NCBI GenBank assembly: GCA_050699875.1
Contig: JBOHFX010000034.1
Span: 3,815 to 67,814 of the forward strand
Length of the DNA stretch: 64,000 nt
Direction: 5' to 3'
DNA from: GCA-003244245 sp050699875
GTDB taxonomy: Bacteria > Actinomycetota > Actinomycetes > Mycobacteriales > Pseudonocardiaceae
A program made the position numbers and the translations under genes. This document shows, piece after piece, positions 9,498 to 18,929 of this stretch; position 1 is the stretch's first letter, and every line of letters begins with the position of its first letter. Below the pieces are notes generated by a model. The model was not told the DNA's origin. It made no database searches and was given only the letters and a program-made list of their open reading frames with translations.

Positions 9498-9914
9498 ATG
9501 GGCCTTCGGATCAAGACGATGTCGCCCGTATGGGCTGGTTTGATCGCCGCGGTGACGATGGACGCACCTGCCGTCACCGCAACCATGGCCATCGAAACCA
9601 CGGCCACCGCAGCGCAAGACACCTTCCTGGTGCTCGGTGTGCAAGCCGGCGGCGCCGATCGGTTCGTCACGCTACGTTGCGACCCAGCCAGCGGAACACA
9701 TCCGCATTTTGATTCTGCCTGCCGGGTGCTTCGCGACGCCGGCGGCGACTTCACCAAGGTTCTCGGGCAACCCGACACGCTATGCCCGAGTATTTACGAA
9801 CCCGTGACCGCGATTGCCTCTGGCGACTATCAGGGCAGGCGGGTGATGTTCCGGCGCACCTACCCCAACCGCTGCGAGCTGGCCCGCCAAACCGGCCCCG
9901 TCTTTGCGCTGTGA
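9498..9914 (+). CDS. Subtilisin-inhibitor-like (SSI) secreted protease inhibitor
   Basis: A 138-residue protein of the SSI family, secreted inhibitors of subtilisin-type proteases typical of Streptomyces and relatives. It has an N-terminal secretion region (GLIAAVTMDAPAVTATMA) and then the conserved core: TLRCDPASGTHPHFDSACRV, GGDFTKVLG, TLCPSIYEPVTA and the terminal YPNRCELARQTGPVFAL. Four cysteines are placed to form the two family disulfides. The reactive loop reads CPSIY where SSI itself has CPMVY, which puts Ser at P1 instead of Met. The translation start could also be the internal Met at residue 8. It appears monocistronic; the target protease is unknown. Confidence 0.88.
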   Translation: MGLRIKTMSPVWAGLIAAVTMDAPAVTATMAIETTATAAQDTFLVLGVQAGGADRFVTLRCDPASGTHPHFDSACRVLRDAGGDFTKVLGQPDTLCPSIYEPVTAIASGDYQGRRVMFRRTYPNRCELARQTGPVFAL

Positions 9915-9919
9915 CTGCT

Positions 9920-10021
9920 GCGGCGCGATCCGGGAATGTGTCCGACCAACGCCCGTGCGGTCGTCGTCTTTCCGACCCCGAATGCGCCGTTCAGCCAGAT
10001 AACGCGGGTTCCATTCTGCAC
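9920..10021 (-). pseudogene. 5' fragment of a P-loop kinase/ATPase gene
   Basis: From GTG 10021 the minus strand reads VQNGTRVIWLNGAFGVGKTT followed by TARALVGHIPGS, which is the start of a small P-loop nucleotide kinase-like protein (Walker A GAFGVGKTT in the WLNG-F context seen in TmrB/shikimate-kinase-like AAA proteins). Homology ends after about 33 residues where the reading frame enters the antisense of the SSI gene. Everything after the Walker A helix is missing, so this is a truncated remnant. Confidence 0.5.
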
Positions 10022-10074
10022 GCGAGGAATGTAGTGCAAGGATCGTGAGTCTGAGCCTGCGCACTGACGTCTGG

Positions 10075-10497
10075 CTACCAGCGACCGAGCAGGCGGCTGG
10101 GTATACCGATCGCTGCGGCATGGAGCCGCTCGTCGGCGGTGACGAGTTCGGCGTCGAAGTCCTTGGCCAGCAGCACGTACAGCGCGTCGTAAACGGTAAT
10201 CCCCCAGTCGAGGGCAGCCGGTAGGCATCGGAACCACCGCCCGGGCCCACCCACGAAGGTCAGCTCGAGGTGGGAGATCGCATCGAGTGCCCGGCACGCG
10301 TCCTCGACAGTCAGGATGTGCTGGGCGACTCGCTTTCGGAGCCCGTTGGCTACCTCGCCGATGAGGTGCTCCGGTGCCAACAGCGCCACCGCGCCAGCGG
10401 TCAACTCGTCGAGCAATGAGGCCGCTTCTTCGCTGCCGGGTTCGGTGACCACCCACTTCAACGCGACCGAAGCGTCAACGACCAGCGACCGGCTCAC
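10075..10497 (-). CDS. vapC: VapC-type PIN-domain toxin
   Basis: A 140-residue PIN-domain ribonuclease, the toxin of a type II toxin-antitoxin pair. The acidic metal-binding residues are present: the Asp of VVDASVALKW near the N-terminus, Glu in LIGEVANGL, Asp in TVYDALYVLLA and Asp in LVTADERL near the C-terminus. The length is normal. Its start overlaps the antitoxin stop by 4 bp, giving translational coupling. RNA target specificity cannot be read from the sequence. Confidence 0.92.
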   Translation of the reverse strand: MSRSLVVDASVALKWVVTEPGSEEAASLLDELTAGAVALLAPEHLIGEVANGLRKRVAQHILTVEDACRALDAISHLELTFVGGPGRWFRCLPAALDWGITVYDALYVLLAKDFDAELVTADERLHAAAIGIPSRLLGRW

Positions 10498-10748
10498 CCT
10501 GATCGCTCCCGGTCCTCCCGGACCAGCTCCTCAGCAAGGCGATCCTCAGTACTGAGATGTGCCCGCCGCCGGATCGCCCGCAGCTGGTCGACCGCCTGAC
10601 GGCGGCCGGCTCCGGATTGCGCGCCCTGCAGCGCGGCGCGCAGAATCGCGACCGCTTCAGCGGACATCGACCGTCCCTGCGCTGCCGCGCGCTGCCGCAG
10701 CCAGAGAAGAACTTCTGGAGGCAGGTTACGGACGTGTAGCTCAGCCAT
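10494..10748 (-). CDS. vapB: VapB/FitA-type ribbon-helix-helix antitoxin
   Basis: An 84-residue antitoxin. The N-terminus MAELHVRNLPPEVLLWLRQR is an Arc-like ribbon-helix-helix (FitA subtype, MA-L-VRNLP), which binds operator DNA as a dimer. The charged C-terminal part (AIRRRAHLSTEDRLAEELVR) would neutralise the PIN toxin. The ATG directly abuts an inverted repeat and has no ribosome site, so the mRNA may be leaderless or nearly so. It is the first gene of the pair and is probably autoregulated. Confidence 0.9.
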   Translation of the reverse strand: MAELHVRNLPPEVLLWLRQRAAAQGRSMSAEAVAILRAALQGAQSGAGRRQAVDQLRAIRRRAHLSTEDRLAEELVREDRERSG

Positions 10749-10775
10749 GGGACCAGTTTAGTCCCATACCGGTAT
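10749..10775 (-). promoter_or_regulatory. vapBC operator palindromes
   Basis: Two adjacent palindromes lie immediately upstream of the vapB start: gggac-N7-gtccc (10749-10765) and the perfect 10-mer ataccggtat (10766-10775). This position and symmetry suit a ribbon-helix-helix dimer pair repressing its own promoter, as is known for VapB/FitA proteins. The 330 bp beyond it, up to the aminotransferase gene, hold nothing recognisable. Confidence 0.5.
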
Positions 10776-11109
10776 AATTCGTGCCTGGGCACGGTATCTG
10801 AGCAAGTCCCTCATTACCTGGTGGGCCTCGGTGGCGGCGGGCGTCGGATGCGACTGCGGGTGCGGGTGGGATTACTGGGTGGACGAGTATGGCTGCATCT
10901 GTTTGTCATCTCCGGCACACGTCTACAACATCTCCTGCTCTCCGCTGGGACAGCTGAGGTGAGTGTGGCGATGGTCATGGGCGAACCAGGGTGCAGGTAA
11001 GGGGGAACCCTCATGTGGATGGCAGCGCTGCGCGGCACGCTGGTTCTTGTCGGTCGATATGCCTGGGTGCCGCGCCGGGACGCCCAGGCCTATCAACCCG
11101 GAGCAGTCA

Positions 11110-12255
11110 TCAGCGAAGAGCCGAGGCGAGAGCGGCCGTCAGGCGATCGATGTCAGCGTTGGTGATGTGCAGGTGCGGCGCGATCCGAAGTGCTGATCCG
11201 CGCACTGCCGCGAAGCAGCGCGCTTCGGCCAGCGCCGGGACGATGCGGGCACGTGCGGGTTCAGGCAGAGTCAGGCCGAGCAGGTGCGGGCCGCGTTCCT
11301 CGGTCGCCGGGGTGAGGCCCAGTGCCTCCACTCGATCAGCGATCGTGGCGGTGATGCCGGTCAGGGCGGCTGCGACGTTCTCGACGCCCCACGTCAGGAG
11401 TTGTTTTGCGGCGGCGATGGCCATCGGGGTCAGCTCGAACAGGGTGCGTTGGCCCTGGTCGAAGCGCCTTGCCCCGAGCTGGTAGTCGTCGTTGTAGTTG
11501 ACCAGCCCGGCGAAGTCCTCCGAGCCGGCCCGGGAGATCCAGTTCTCTTCCACTGGGATGCCGCCACGGTGTTGGGGCGCTACCCACAGATAGCTTCGAC
11601 CTAACGGGCCTAACAACCACTTGTAACCGACACTGACGACGAAGTCCGGTCGCAGCGCTCGCACATCGAGCGGAACGGCGCCGAGTGACTGGCTGGCGTC
11701 GATCACGAGGTGGGCGCCGACCTCGTGGGCGCGAGCCGCGACGGCCGGCAGGTCGAGCCACGCCCCGTCGGTCCAGTGCACGTTCGGCACACTCACCACC
11801 GCGGCGCGTTCGTCGATCAGCCCGAGGACGGCATCGGTCCACCGTTGGCCGGGCGCCCGCTCGACCGTCACGATCTCGGCCTGGTGCCGGGTGGCGAACC
11901 GGCGCCAGGTGTAGATCCCAGAGGGGTACTCCTCGGCGAGCACCAGTACCCGGGCGCCGGGGTGGGCCACGAGGTTGGCGGCGGCGACCGCGAAGCCGTA
12001 GCTGGTGGCGGGAACCAACGCCACGCCCTCGGCATCGTCCCCGAGCAACTGCCCGATCAGCGCACGCAGCCGCTCTACGTCGGTGAACCAGTCCGCCGCT
12101 GCGATGGTCCATGGTTGGGCACGACGTTGCAGAGCCTGCTCACCGGCCGCGCGTACTGAGTGCAGCAGGGGGGCGAGGCTTGCGGTGTTGAAGTAGGCGA
12201 CGTCGGTGGGTACGGCGAACGCGGCGCGCAGAGATGCGAGGGGCTCAACCGACAC
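11110..12255 (-). CDS. Aminotransferase class V-fold PLP enzyme
   Basis: A 381-residue fold-type I PLP enzyme of the class V group (cysteine desulfurase / isopenicillin-N epimerase / kynureninase-like). The PLP-binding lysine lies in VSVGYKWLLGPLG; the upstream Asp of HLVIDASQSLG and the GVALVPATSYGF cofactor-phosphate region are also present. The GTG start at 12255 is preceded by GGAGG at good spacing and gives the usual N-terminus (LRAAFAVPTDVAYFNTASLA). The substrate is unknown. It is divergent from the potassium-channel gene across a 188-bp gap. Confidence 0.85.
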   Translation of the reverse strand: MSVEPLASLRAAFAVPTDVAYFNTASLAPLLHSVRAAGEQALQRRAQPWTIAAADWFTDVERLRALIGQLLGDDAEGVALVPATSYGFAVAAANLVAHPGARVLVLAEEYPSGIYTWRRFATRHQAEIVTVERAPGQRWTDAVLGLIDERAAVVSVPNVHWTDGAWLDLPAVAARAHEVGAHLVIDASQSLGAVPLDVRALRPDFVVSVGYKWLLGPLGRSYLWVAPQHRGGIPVEENWISRAGSEDFAGLVNYNDDYQLGARRFDQGQRTLFELTPMAIAAAKQLLTWGVENVAAALTGITATIADRVEALGLTPATEERGPHLLGLTLPEPARARIVPALAEARCFAAVRGSALRIAPHLHITNADIDRLTAALASALR

Positions 12256-12443
12256 GCGCCGACCTCCACCCCTGCATACCCATCCTTCAGGGCCACCTCC
12301 GCGATCAATGCTACGGGCTCTCGGAGCTTTCCAACGCCACGGTGCGGCAAACTCCGTCGCCCGGGCGACAGGCGACGACCTCGGCGGTCGGGCACGATCG
12401 ATGGACGATCGGACCAGGCGGTCTGTGATCGGAGGAGACAACG

Positions 12444-13463
12444 GTGCCGATCTTCCTCTACCGGTTCGCGCAGCTGGCGCGGACGTGGCTGCGCGGCTGG
12501 CGGTTGCCCCTGGTGATCGCGGTGTTCGTGTTCTTGACCAGCTGGTACGCGATGTGGCTTGTCGAACCGAGCAACGACATCGCTCGCCCACAGAACTACT
12601 GGTGGTATTTCATCGTCACCGCGGCGACCGTGGGCTACGGCGACTTCTTCCCCAAGACGTTTCTCGGGCATGTGGTCGGGACATACGTCATCGTCGGCGG
12701 GATCGTCACGTTGACGGTCGTGTTCACCCGGCTGGCCACCTACCTCCAGACCGTGAAGGGTAGGCGAATGAAGGGACTGGTCGGCCTGGACGTCAAGGGC
12801 CACATCGTCATCCTCGGCTACACCGCCGGGCGCACCGAGCGGCTGGTCAGCACGCTGATCCACGAGGGTCGCCACAACCTCGTGCTCTGCGCGTGGGACG
12901 ACGTCGGCGAACACCCGATGCCCGAACAGTCCAGCGTCCAGTTCGTGCGCGGCGACCTCACCAAGGTCGATGTCATGCAACGCGCGTGTGTCGCGGCCGC
13001 TGCGACGGTCGTCATCGACGGCCGCGACGACAACGAGTCGCTGGCCATCGCGGTCGCCGTCGACCACGCCAACCCGAACGTGCACATGGTCGCGGCCCTG
13101 CGCGACATGTCGCGCTGCGAGCACCTGCGGTATGTCAACCCCGGCGTGCAGTGCGTCCAGTGGCACATGCCGAAGCTGGTGACCGAGGAGGCACTGGATC
13201 CCGGAATCACCCAGGTCTATACCGACCTGATGAGCGAGGGCGGCAGCGGCAACACCTACTCCATGCGGTTACCGGCGACCTTGGCACGCAAGACCTTCGG
13301 CGAGTGCCAGGCGCAGTTCGGCCGGCGTTTCGGGGCCACGGTGATCGCTGTCCGGCAGCCGGCCGGGTTGGCGGTGAGCCCGGCCTGGGACACTCCGCTT
13401 GACGAGGAGATGACGGTCTACTACCTGGCAGATCGCCGGATCAAGCCATCGGAACTGACGTAG
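12444..13463 (+). CDS. Two-TM potassium channel with RCK/TrkA-N domain
   Basis: A 339-residue ion channel. TM1 is RLPLVIAVFVFLTSWYAMWL and the pore helix with selectivity filter is FIVTAATVGYGDFFPKTF (TVGYGD signature). TM2 is VVGTYVIVGGIVTLTVVF. The C-terminal cytoplasmic half is a Rossmann-like RCK domain (GHIVILGYTAG, RGDLTKVDVMQRACVAAAAT) that would gate the pore in response to a ligand. Its first glycine-rich loop is GYTAGR, not the canonical GxGxxG, so the nucleotide preference is uncertain. The GTG start at 12444 has a strong ggagga ribosome site. Confidence 0.92.
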   Translation: MPIFLYRFAQLARTWLRGWRLPLVIAVFVFLTSWYAMWLVEPSNDIARPQNYWWYFIVTAATVGYGDFFPKTFLGHVVGTYVIVGGIVTLTVVFTRLATYLQTVKGRRMKGLVGLDVKGHIVILGYTAGRTERLVSTLIHEGRHNLVLCAWDDVGEHPMPEQSSVQFVRGDLTKVDVMQRACVAAAATVVIDGRDDNESLAIAVAVDHANPNVHMVAALRDMSRCEHLRYVNPGVQCVQWHMPKLVTEEALDPGITQVYTDLMSEGGSGNTYSMRLPATLARKTFGECQAQFGRRFGATVIAVRQPAGLAVSPAWDTPLDEEMTVYYLADRRIKPSELT

Positions 13464-13601
13464 TGGTACTCAGCGGATGAGCCGGATGAGGTCGTCGGTG
13501 GCGATCACCGACGGCGCCGGCGACGGCGCGGGACCGCGACATTGTCGGGGTGGCGCCCCATACTGCTGGCCACCGGTTGGGTCTGGGACGGGAGGGTGCG
13601 G

Positions 13602-15020
13602 GTGGCACAGCGGAATCGTGAGCGACGGGCTGCTGCCGCGGCCCGCCGCCGGGCGCGCCGCCGCGCCTGCGCTGGACCGGCGGGTGCCGGATGGGCCAGC
13701 GCGGGTCCCGGAACGTCACGGGCGGCCACCGAACGGCCGAAACCGTCGGCGGAGACGATCTCGACGGTGTTGCTCAGCGCGGCGCGCGAACACTGGGCGG
13801 GCGATCCGGTGTCGGCGGCGCACATTGGTGCCGTGGTGGCCGATCGGTGCGCCGACCAGCCGAGTCTCATCGAAGTGGCAGTCCAGTATGCAGTGACGCC
13901 GCTGGTCACGGCGGCGTGGGGACGCGGCTGGTCACCCGAGGACCTCCACCAGATCGCCCGGCGGCGTCTGGACGCCGCGGGAGTCGGTTACCTCGTCGAC
14001 GCGATCGCCGACGAGTCGCAGCGTTACGCTGCGGCGGCAATACCGCAACGGTGGCGCGATGATCTCCGGCAGATCGGCGCGGAGGTGTGGTGGGAGCCCG
14101 GTCAGACCGGGGGCCATCTCCTGCAGTGGGTTGAGCGGCACGGCCGTGGCCTGGCGGACGCGCTCACCACGGTGATCGAGGTGCTGGCGATGCTGCTGGC
14201 GCTGCCGGTGCTGCCCACAATCGTGTCTCCGCCGGGCTCCGCCGCCGACGCCCCGCCGCGCGCCGGCGGCGGCCAGAAGACCGTCGACCAGAAAACCCAG
14301 CCGCGCCGCGGCGTGGACCAGAAGATGCTGGTCAGGGTCCGAGCCCTGCTGGCCAAGGCCGAGTCGACCACCTTCCCCGAGGAGGCTGAGGCGCTGTCGG
14401 CCAAGGCGCAGGAACTGATGAGCCGGTACTCCCTGGAGAGGATTGTGGGCGATATCGCCGCCAGCGCTCCGGGATCGGATCCGCACCCGGCCGCTGCCCG
14501 GAGGCTGTGGCTGGACAACCCCTACGTGGCGGCCAAGGCGATGCTGGTGGGTGCGGTGGCGGCGGCGAACCGGTGCCGCACGGTGCTGTCCGAAAAGCTC
14601 GGGTTCACCACCGTGCTCGGTGACGAGGTCGACTTGGAGATCGTCGAGCTGCTCAGCACGTCGCTGCTGGTCCAGGCGACTCGAGCGATGGTGTCCGCGG
14701 GTAGCCAGACCACCCGCACCGGACGGTCGCGGACCCGGTCGTACCGCCAGTCGTTCCTGCTCGCCTATGCGACCCGCATCGGTGAACGGCTGACCGTTGC
14801 GCGCGATGCGGGTGCCGCCGCGGTGGCCGACCCAGCGCGACTATTACCGGTCTTGGCCGCTCGGGAGCAGGTTGTGGACCAACTGTTCGAATCGATGTTC
14901 CCCGGCACGGTGTCCCGGTCCTACGGCATCGGCAACGCCGCCGGGTGGCACGCCGGCCGCGCCGCCGCCGACCTCGCGGTACTCGACACCAGACGCGCGG
15001 TTGCCGCGGGAGGTAGCTAG
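13602..15020 (+). CDS. DUF2786-domain protein
   Basis: A 472-residue cytoplasmic protein of unknown function. The start is GTG 13602 because a ggaggg site lies 5 nt upstream; an extra 20-codon extension exists but lacks one. The N-terminus is very basic (RRARRRAC), which may bind nucleic acid. The DUF2786 signature lies mid-protein: ALLAKAESTTFPEEAEALSA followed by KAQELMSRYSLE. The region from ~330 to the end (TRSYRQSFLLAYATRIGERL) is typical of the actinobacterial members. It converges on the terpene operon, leaving only 4 bp between its stop and that of ispG. Confidence 0.8.
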   Translation: MAQRNRERRAAAAARRRARRRACAGPAGAGWASAGPGTSRAATERPKPSAETISTVLLSAAREHWAGDPVSAAHIGAVVADRCADQPSLIEVAVQYAVTPLVTAAWGRGWSPEDLHQIARRRLDAAGVGYLVDAIADESQRYAAAAIPQRWRDDLRQIGAEVWWEPGQTGGHLLQWVERHGRGLADALTTVIEVLAMLLALPVLPTIVSPPGSAADAPPRAGGGQKTVDQKTQPRRGVDQKMLVRVRALLAKAESTTFPEEAEALSAKAQELMSRYSLERIVGDIAASAPGSDPHPAAARRLWLDNPYVAAKAMLVGAVAAANRCRTVLSEKLGFTTVLGDEVDLEIVELLSTSLLVQATRAMVSAGSQTTRTGRSRTRSYRQSFLLAYATRIGERLTVARDAGAAAVADPARLLPVLAAREQVVDQLFESMFPGTVSRSYGIGNAAGWHAGRAAADLAVLDTRRAVAAGGS

Positions 15021-15024
15021 GAGG

Positions 15025-16145
<1,121 letters not shown>

Positions 16146-16146
<1 letters not shown>

Positions 16147-17933
16147 CAGTTCTCCTTGTCCGTGACCCCGCGATGGGTGCTGGCGAGTCGTTTGAGGACC
16201 GCGGTGGCGATGCCGGTCGCGTCCAGGCCGTGGGCCTGCAGGATCTGATCGCGGGAGGCGTGTGGCAGGAACCGGGGTGGCAGGGCGTAGGTGGCCGCGC
16301 AGGTGTCGGCTCCGGCCGCCGCCAGTGCCTGGGCGAGCCGGCCGCCAAGCGCTCCGGTCGTGGTGGTGTCCTCGACGGTGAGCACCCGACGGTGCGCGCC
16401 CGCCAGCTTGACCAAGGCCGGATCCAGGGGTGCGATCCAGCGCGGATCAACCACGGTGACCGGCACGTCGTGGGCGGCGAGCTCGTCGGCGGCGGCCAGG
16501 CAAGGGGCCGCCAGCACCCCAACGGGGATCAGCAATCCCACGGCAGCAGGGTCGTCACGGAGAATGTCGTACTGCCCGATCCTGCCGACGGCAGGGATGT
16601 CCGGGCCCACCGTGGCCTTCGGGTAGCGGATCACAGTTGGGCCGTCAGCGACGTCGACGGCCTCGCGGAGCAGTTCGCGCAGTTGTGCACAATCCCGCGG
16701 GGCGGCCAGGCGCAGGCCGGGCACCACCGGCAGGAGCGAGGCATCCCACATGCCGTGATGGCTGGCTCCGTCCGGTCCGGTGATCCCGGCTCGGTCCAGC
16801 ACGAACGTGACCGGCAGCCGATGCAGCGCGACGTCCATGAGTAGCTGGTCAAGCGCCCGGCTGGCAAACGTGGAATAGAGAGCGACGACGGGGTGCAGCC
16901 CGCCGATGGCCAGGCCGGCGGCGCAGGTGACGGCGTGCTGCTCGGCGATCCCGACGTCGAACACCCGATCCGGGAACCTGGCGGCGAATCCACCCAGCCC
17001 GGTGGGGTGCAGCATCGCCGCGGTCAGGCACACCACATCGTCACGCTCGGCGCCGATGGTGGTTATCTCCTGCGCGAACACCGAGGTCCAGGTCGGCTTG
17101 CCAGCCGAGCGAGGGCGGCCGGTACTGGGATCGACGACGCCGACGGTATGCAGACAGTCGGCCTCGTCCTGCTCAGCCGGCGGATAACCATTGCCCTTGC
17201 GGGTCACGCAGTGCACCACGACGGGACGGCGCAACCTGGCCGCTCGTCGCAGGGCGCTCTCGACGTCGGCGATGTCGTGCCCGTCGACCGGTCCGAGATA
17301 GGCCAATCCCAGATCCTCGAAAAGCGCGTGACGGTTCACACCAGAGTTTCGAAGCCCCGCAAAGTGGCAGGCGAACGCGCCGGCGGTCGGGGAGTAGGAG
17401 CGACCGTTGTCGTTGAGCACAATGATCACCGGCCGGTCCGGGGCGGCGCCGATGTTGTTCAGCGCTTCCCAGCACATGCCGCCGGTCAGCGCCCCATCCC
17501 CGACGATCGCGACGACCCGCCGATCGGCGTGACCTCGCAGCATGAAGGCCTTGGCCAGACCGTCGGCGTAGGACAGGGCGGTGGAGGCGTGCGAGTTCTC
17601 GATGACATCGTGAACCGACTCGGCCTGGGACGGGTAACCGGACGGGCCACCGGCCTGGCGCAGGGAGTCGAATTCCGCCCACCGGCCGGTGAGGATCTTG
17701 TGCACGTAGGCCTGGTGCCCGGTGTCGAACAGCAGCACGTCACGGGGTGAGTCGAATATCCGGTGCACCGCTATGGTCAACTCGATCGTACCCAGATTGG
17801 ATCCCAGGTGCCCGCCGACGCGGGAAATCTTGTCGATGAGAAACGCGCGGATCTCCTCAACCAACGCAGCAAGCGCCGGGAAGGGCAGTCCTTTGAGGTC
17901 AGTCGGGCCGGTGATGCGGCCAAGCAAGCTCAC
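16146..17933 (-). CDS. dxs: 1-deoxy-D-xylulose-5-phosphate synthase, short-loop form
   Basis: A 595-residue thiamine-diphosphate enzyme making DXP from pyruvate and glyceraldehyde-3-phosphate, the entry step of the MEP pathway. The ThDP/Mg motif is VGDGALTGGMCWEALNNIG with VIIVLNDN; the transketolase pyrimidine domain (FDVGIAEQHAVTCAAGLA) and C-terminal domain follow. Housekeeping DXS proteins have roughly 40 extra residues between the GLR and LF-DLGL elements; here the chain passes straight from GLRNSGVNRHALFEDLGL, explaining the short length. It starts with GTG, overlapping the ispH stop by 4 bp. Confidence 0.95.
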
Positions 17934-18889
17934 GACCGCCGCACCGCTGCGGGCAGGGTGAAATGGACGGTCTCATGGGTGGTCTCCCGTTCGACCACAG
18001 TGACCGGGCCGAGCTCGGCCAGCGCGGCAATGACGGCGTCCACCAGCCGGGGCGGGGCCGAGGCGCCAGCGGTCAAACCGACCACGCGAACCCCGTCCAG
18101 CCATTCCGGGCGGATGCCACTCGGGTCGTCGATGAGGTAGCAGGGCCTGCCGTGCCGGTGCGCGAGCTCCACCAGCCGCACGGAGTTGGAGGAGTTCGTC
18201 GAGCCAACCACGAGCACCAGATCCGACTCCTGCGCGATCGCCTTGAGCGCATCCTGGCGATTCGTCGTGGCGTAACAGATATCGTCGGACACCGGGCCCC
18301 GCATCGCGGGGAACCGGGTCCGCAGCGCCTCGACGATCGCAGTCGTCTCGTCCACCGCCAAGGTGGTTTGGGTCAGATATGACACCCGCGCCGGATCGGC
18401 GACCTCCAGCTGGTTGGCCTCGTCGACCGTCTGCACCAGGACCATCTGGTCTGGAGCCTCACCCAGGGTGCCTTCGACCTCCTCGTGACCGGCGTGACCG
18501 ATCAGGACCACGGTGTCCCCACGGGCGGCGAACCGGCGTGCCTCGGTATGCACCTTGGTCACCAGCGGGCACGTCGCGTCGATCACCTCCAGTCCCCGGT
18601 CTGTCCCCTCGGCCCGCACCGCCGGGGACACCCCGTGGGCGGAGAACACCACTGTGGCCCCGTCCGGAACGGCGTCCAGCTCGTCCACGAACACCGCGCC
18701 CCGGGCTTGAAGATCTGCCACCACGTGGATGTTGTGCACGATCTGCTTGCGCACATAGACCGGACCGCCCCGCTGCTCCAACAACTGCTCCACAACCGCG
18801 ATGGCACGCTCCACCCCCGCACAAAACGACCGCGGCGACGCCAGCAGAACAATGCGGGCTCCAGCGGGATTGTTCGCGATGACAGACAT
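17930..18889 (-). CDS. ispH: 4-hydroxy-3-methylbut-2-enyl diphosphate reductase IspH
   Basis: A 319-residue [4Fe-4S] enzyme producing IPP and DMAPP, the last MEP step. The three cluster cysteines are in ASPRSFCAGVERAI, EVIDATCPLVTKVH and SDDICYATTNRQDAL; GSTNSSNSVRLVE is the substrate-binding SxN region. The start at ATG 18889 is set by an AGGAGG ribosome site; an open frame continues farther upstream but is not coding. It lies 40 bp after the polyprenyl synthase gene and is coupled to dxs. Together with dxs and ispG it gives a local C5-precursor module for the two terpene cyclases. Confidence 0.96.
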   Translation of the reverse strand: MSVIANNPAGARIVLLASPRSFCAGVERAIAVVEQLLEQRGGPVYVRKQIVHNIHVVADLQARGAVFVDELDAVPDGATVVFSAHGVSPAVRAEGTDRGLEVIDATCPLVTKVHTEARRFAARGDTVVLIGHAGHEEVEGTLGEAPDQMVLVQTVDEANQLEVADPARVSYLTQTTLAVDETTAIVEALRTRFPAMRGPVSDDICYATTNRQDALKAIAQESDLVLVVGSTNSSNSVRLVELAHRHGRPCYLIDDPSGIRPEWLDGVRVVGLTAGASAPPRLVDAVIAALAELGPVTVVERETTHETVHFTLPAAVRRS

Positions 18890-18929
18890 CTGCGGTGCCT
18901 CCTGGCCCCGGCCGCTGTTTGATCGGCGG

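Noticed and set aside
10773..10778. Perfect tataat hexamer on the plus strand near vapB
   Set aside because: It points away from vapBC toward a stretch without a plus-strand gene and has no -35; likely chance within the AT-richer operator.
12075..13166. Long minus-strand open frame opposite the K+ channel gene
   Set aside because: It is antisense to a clear channel/RCK gene and has the His/Asp/Val-rich composition produced by high third-position GC; no family features.
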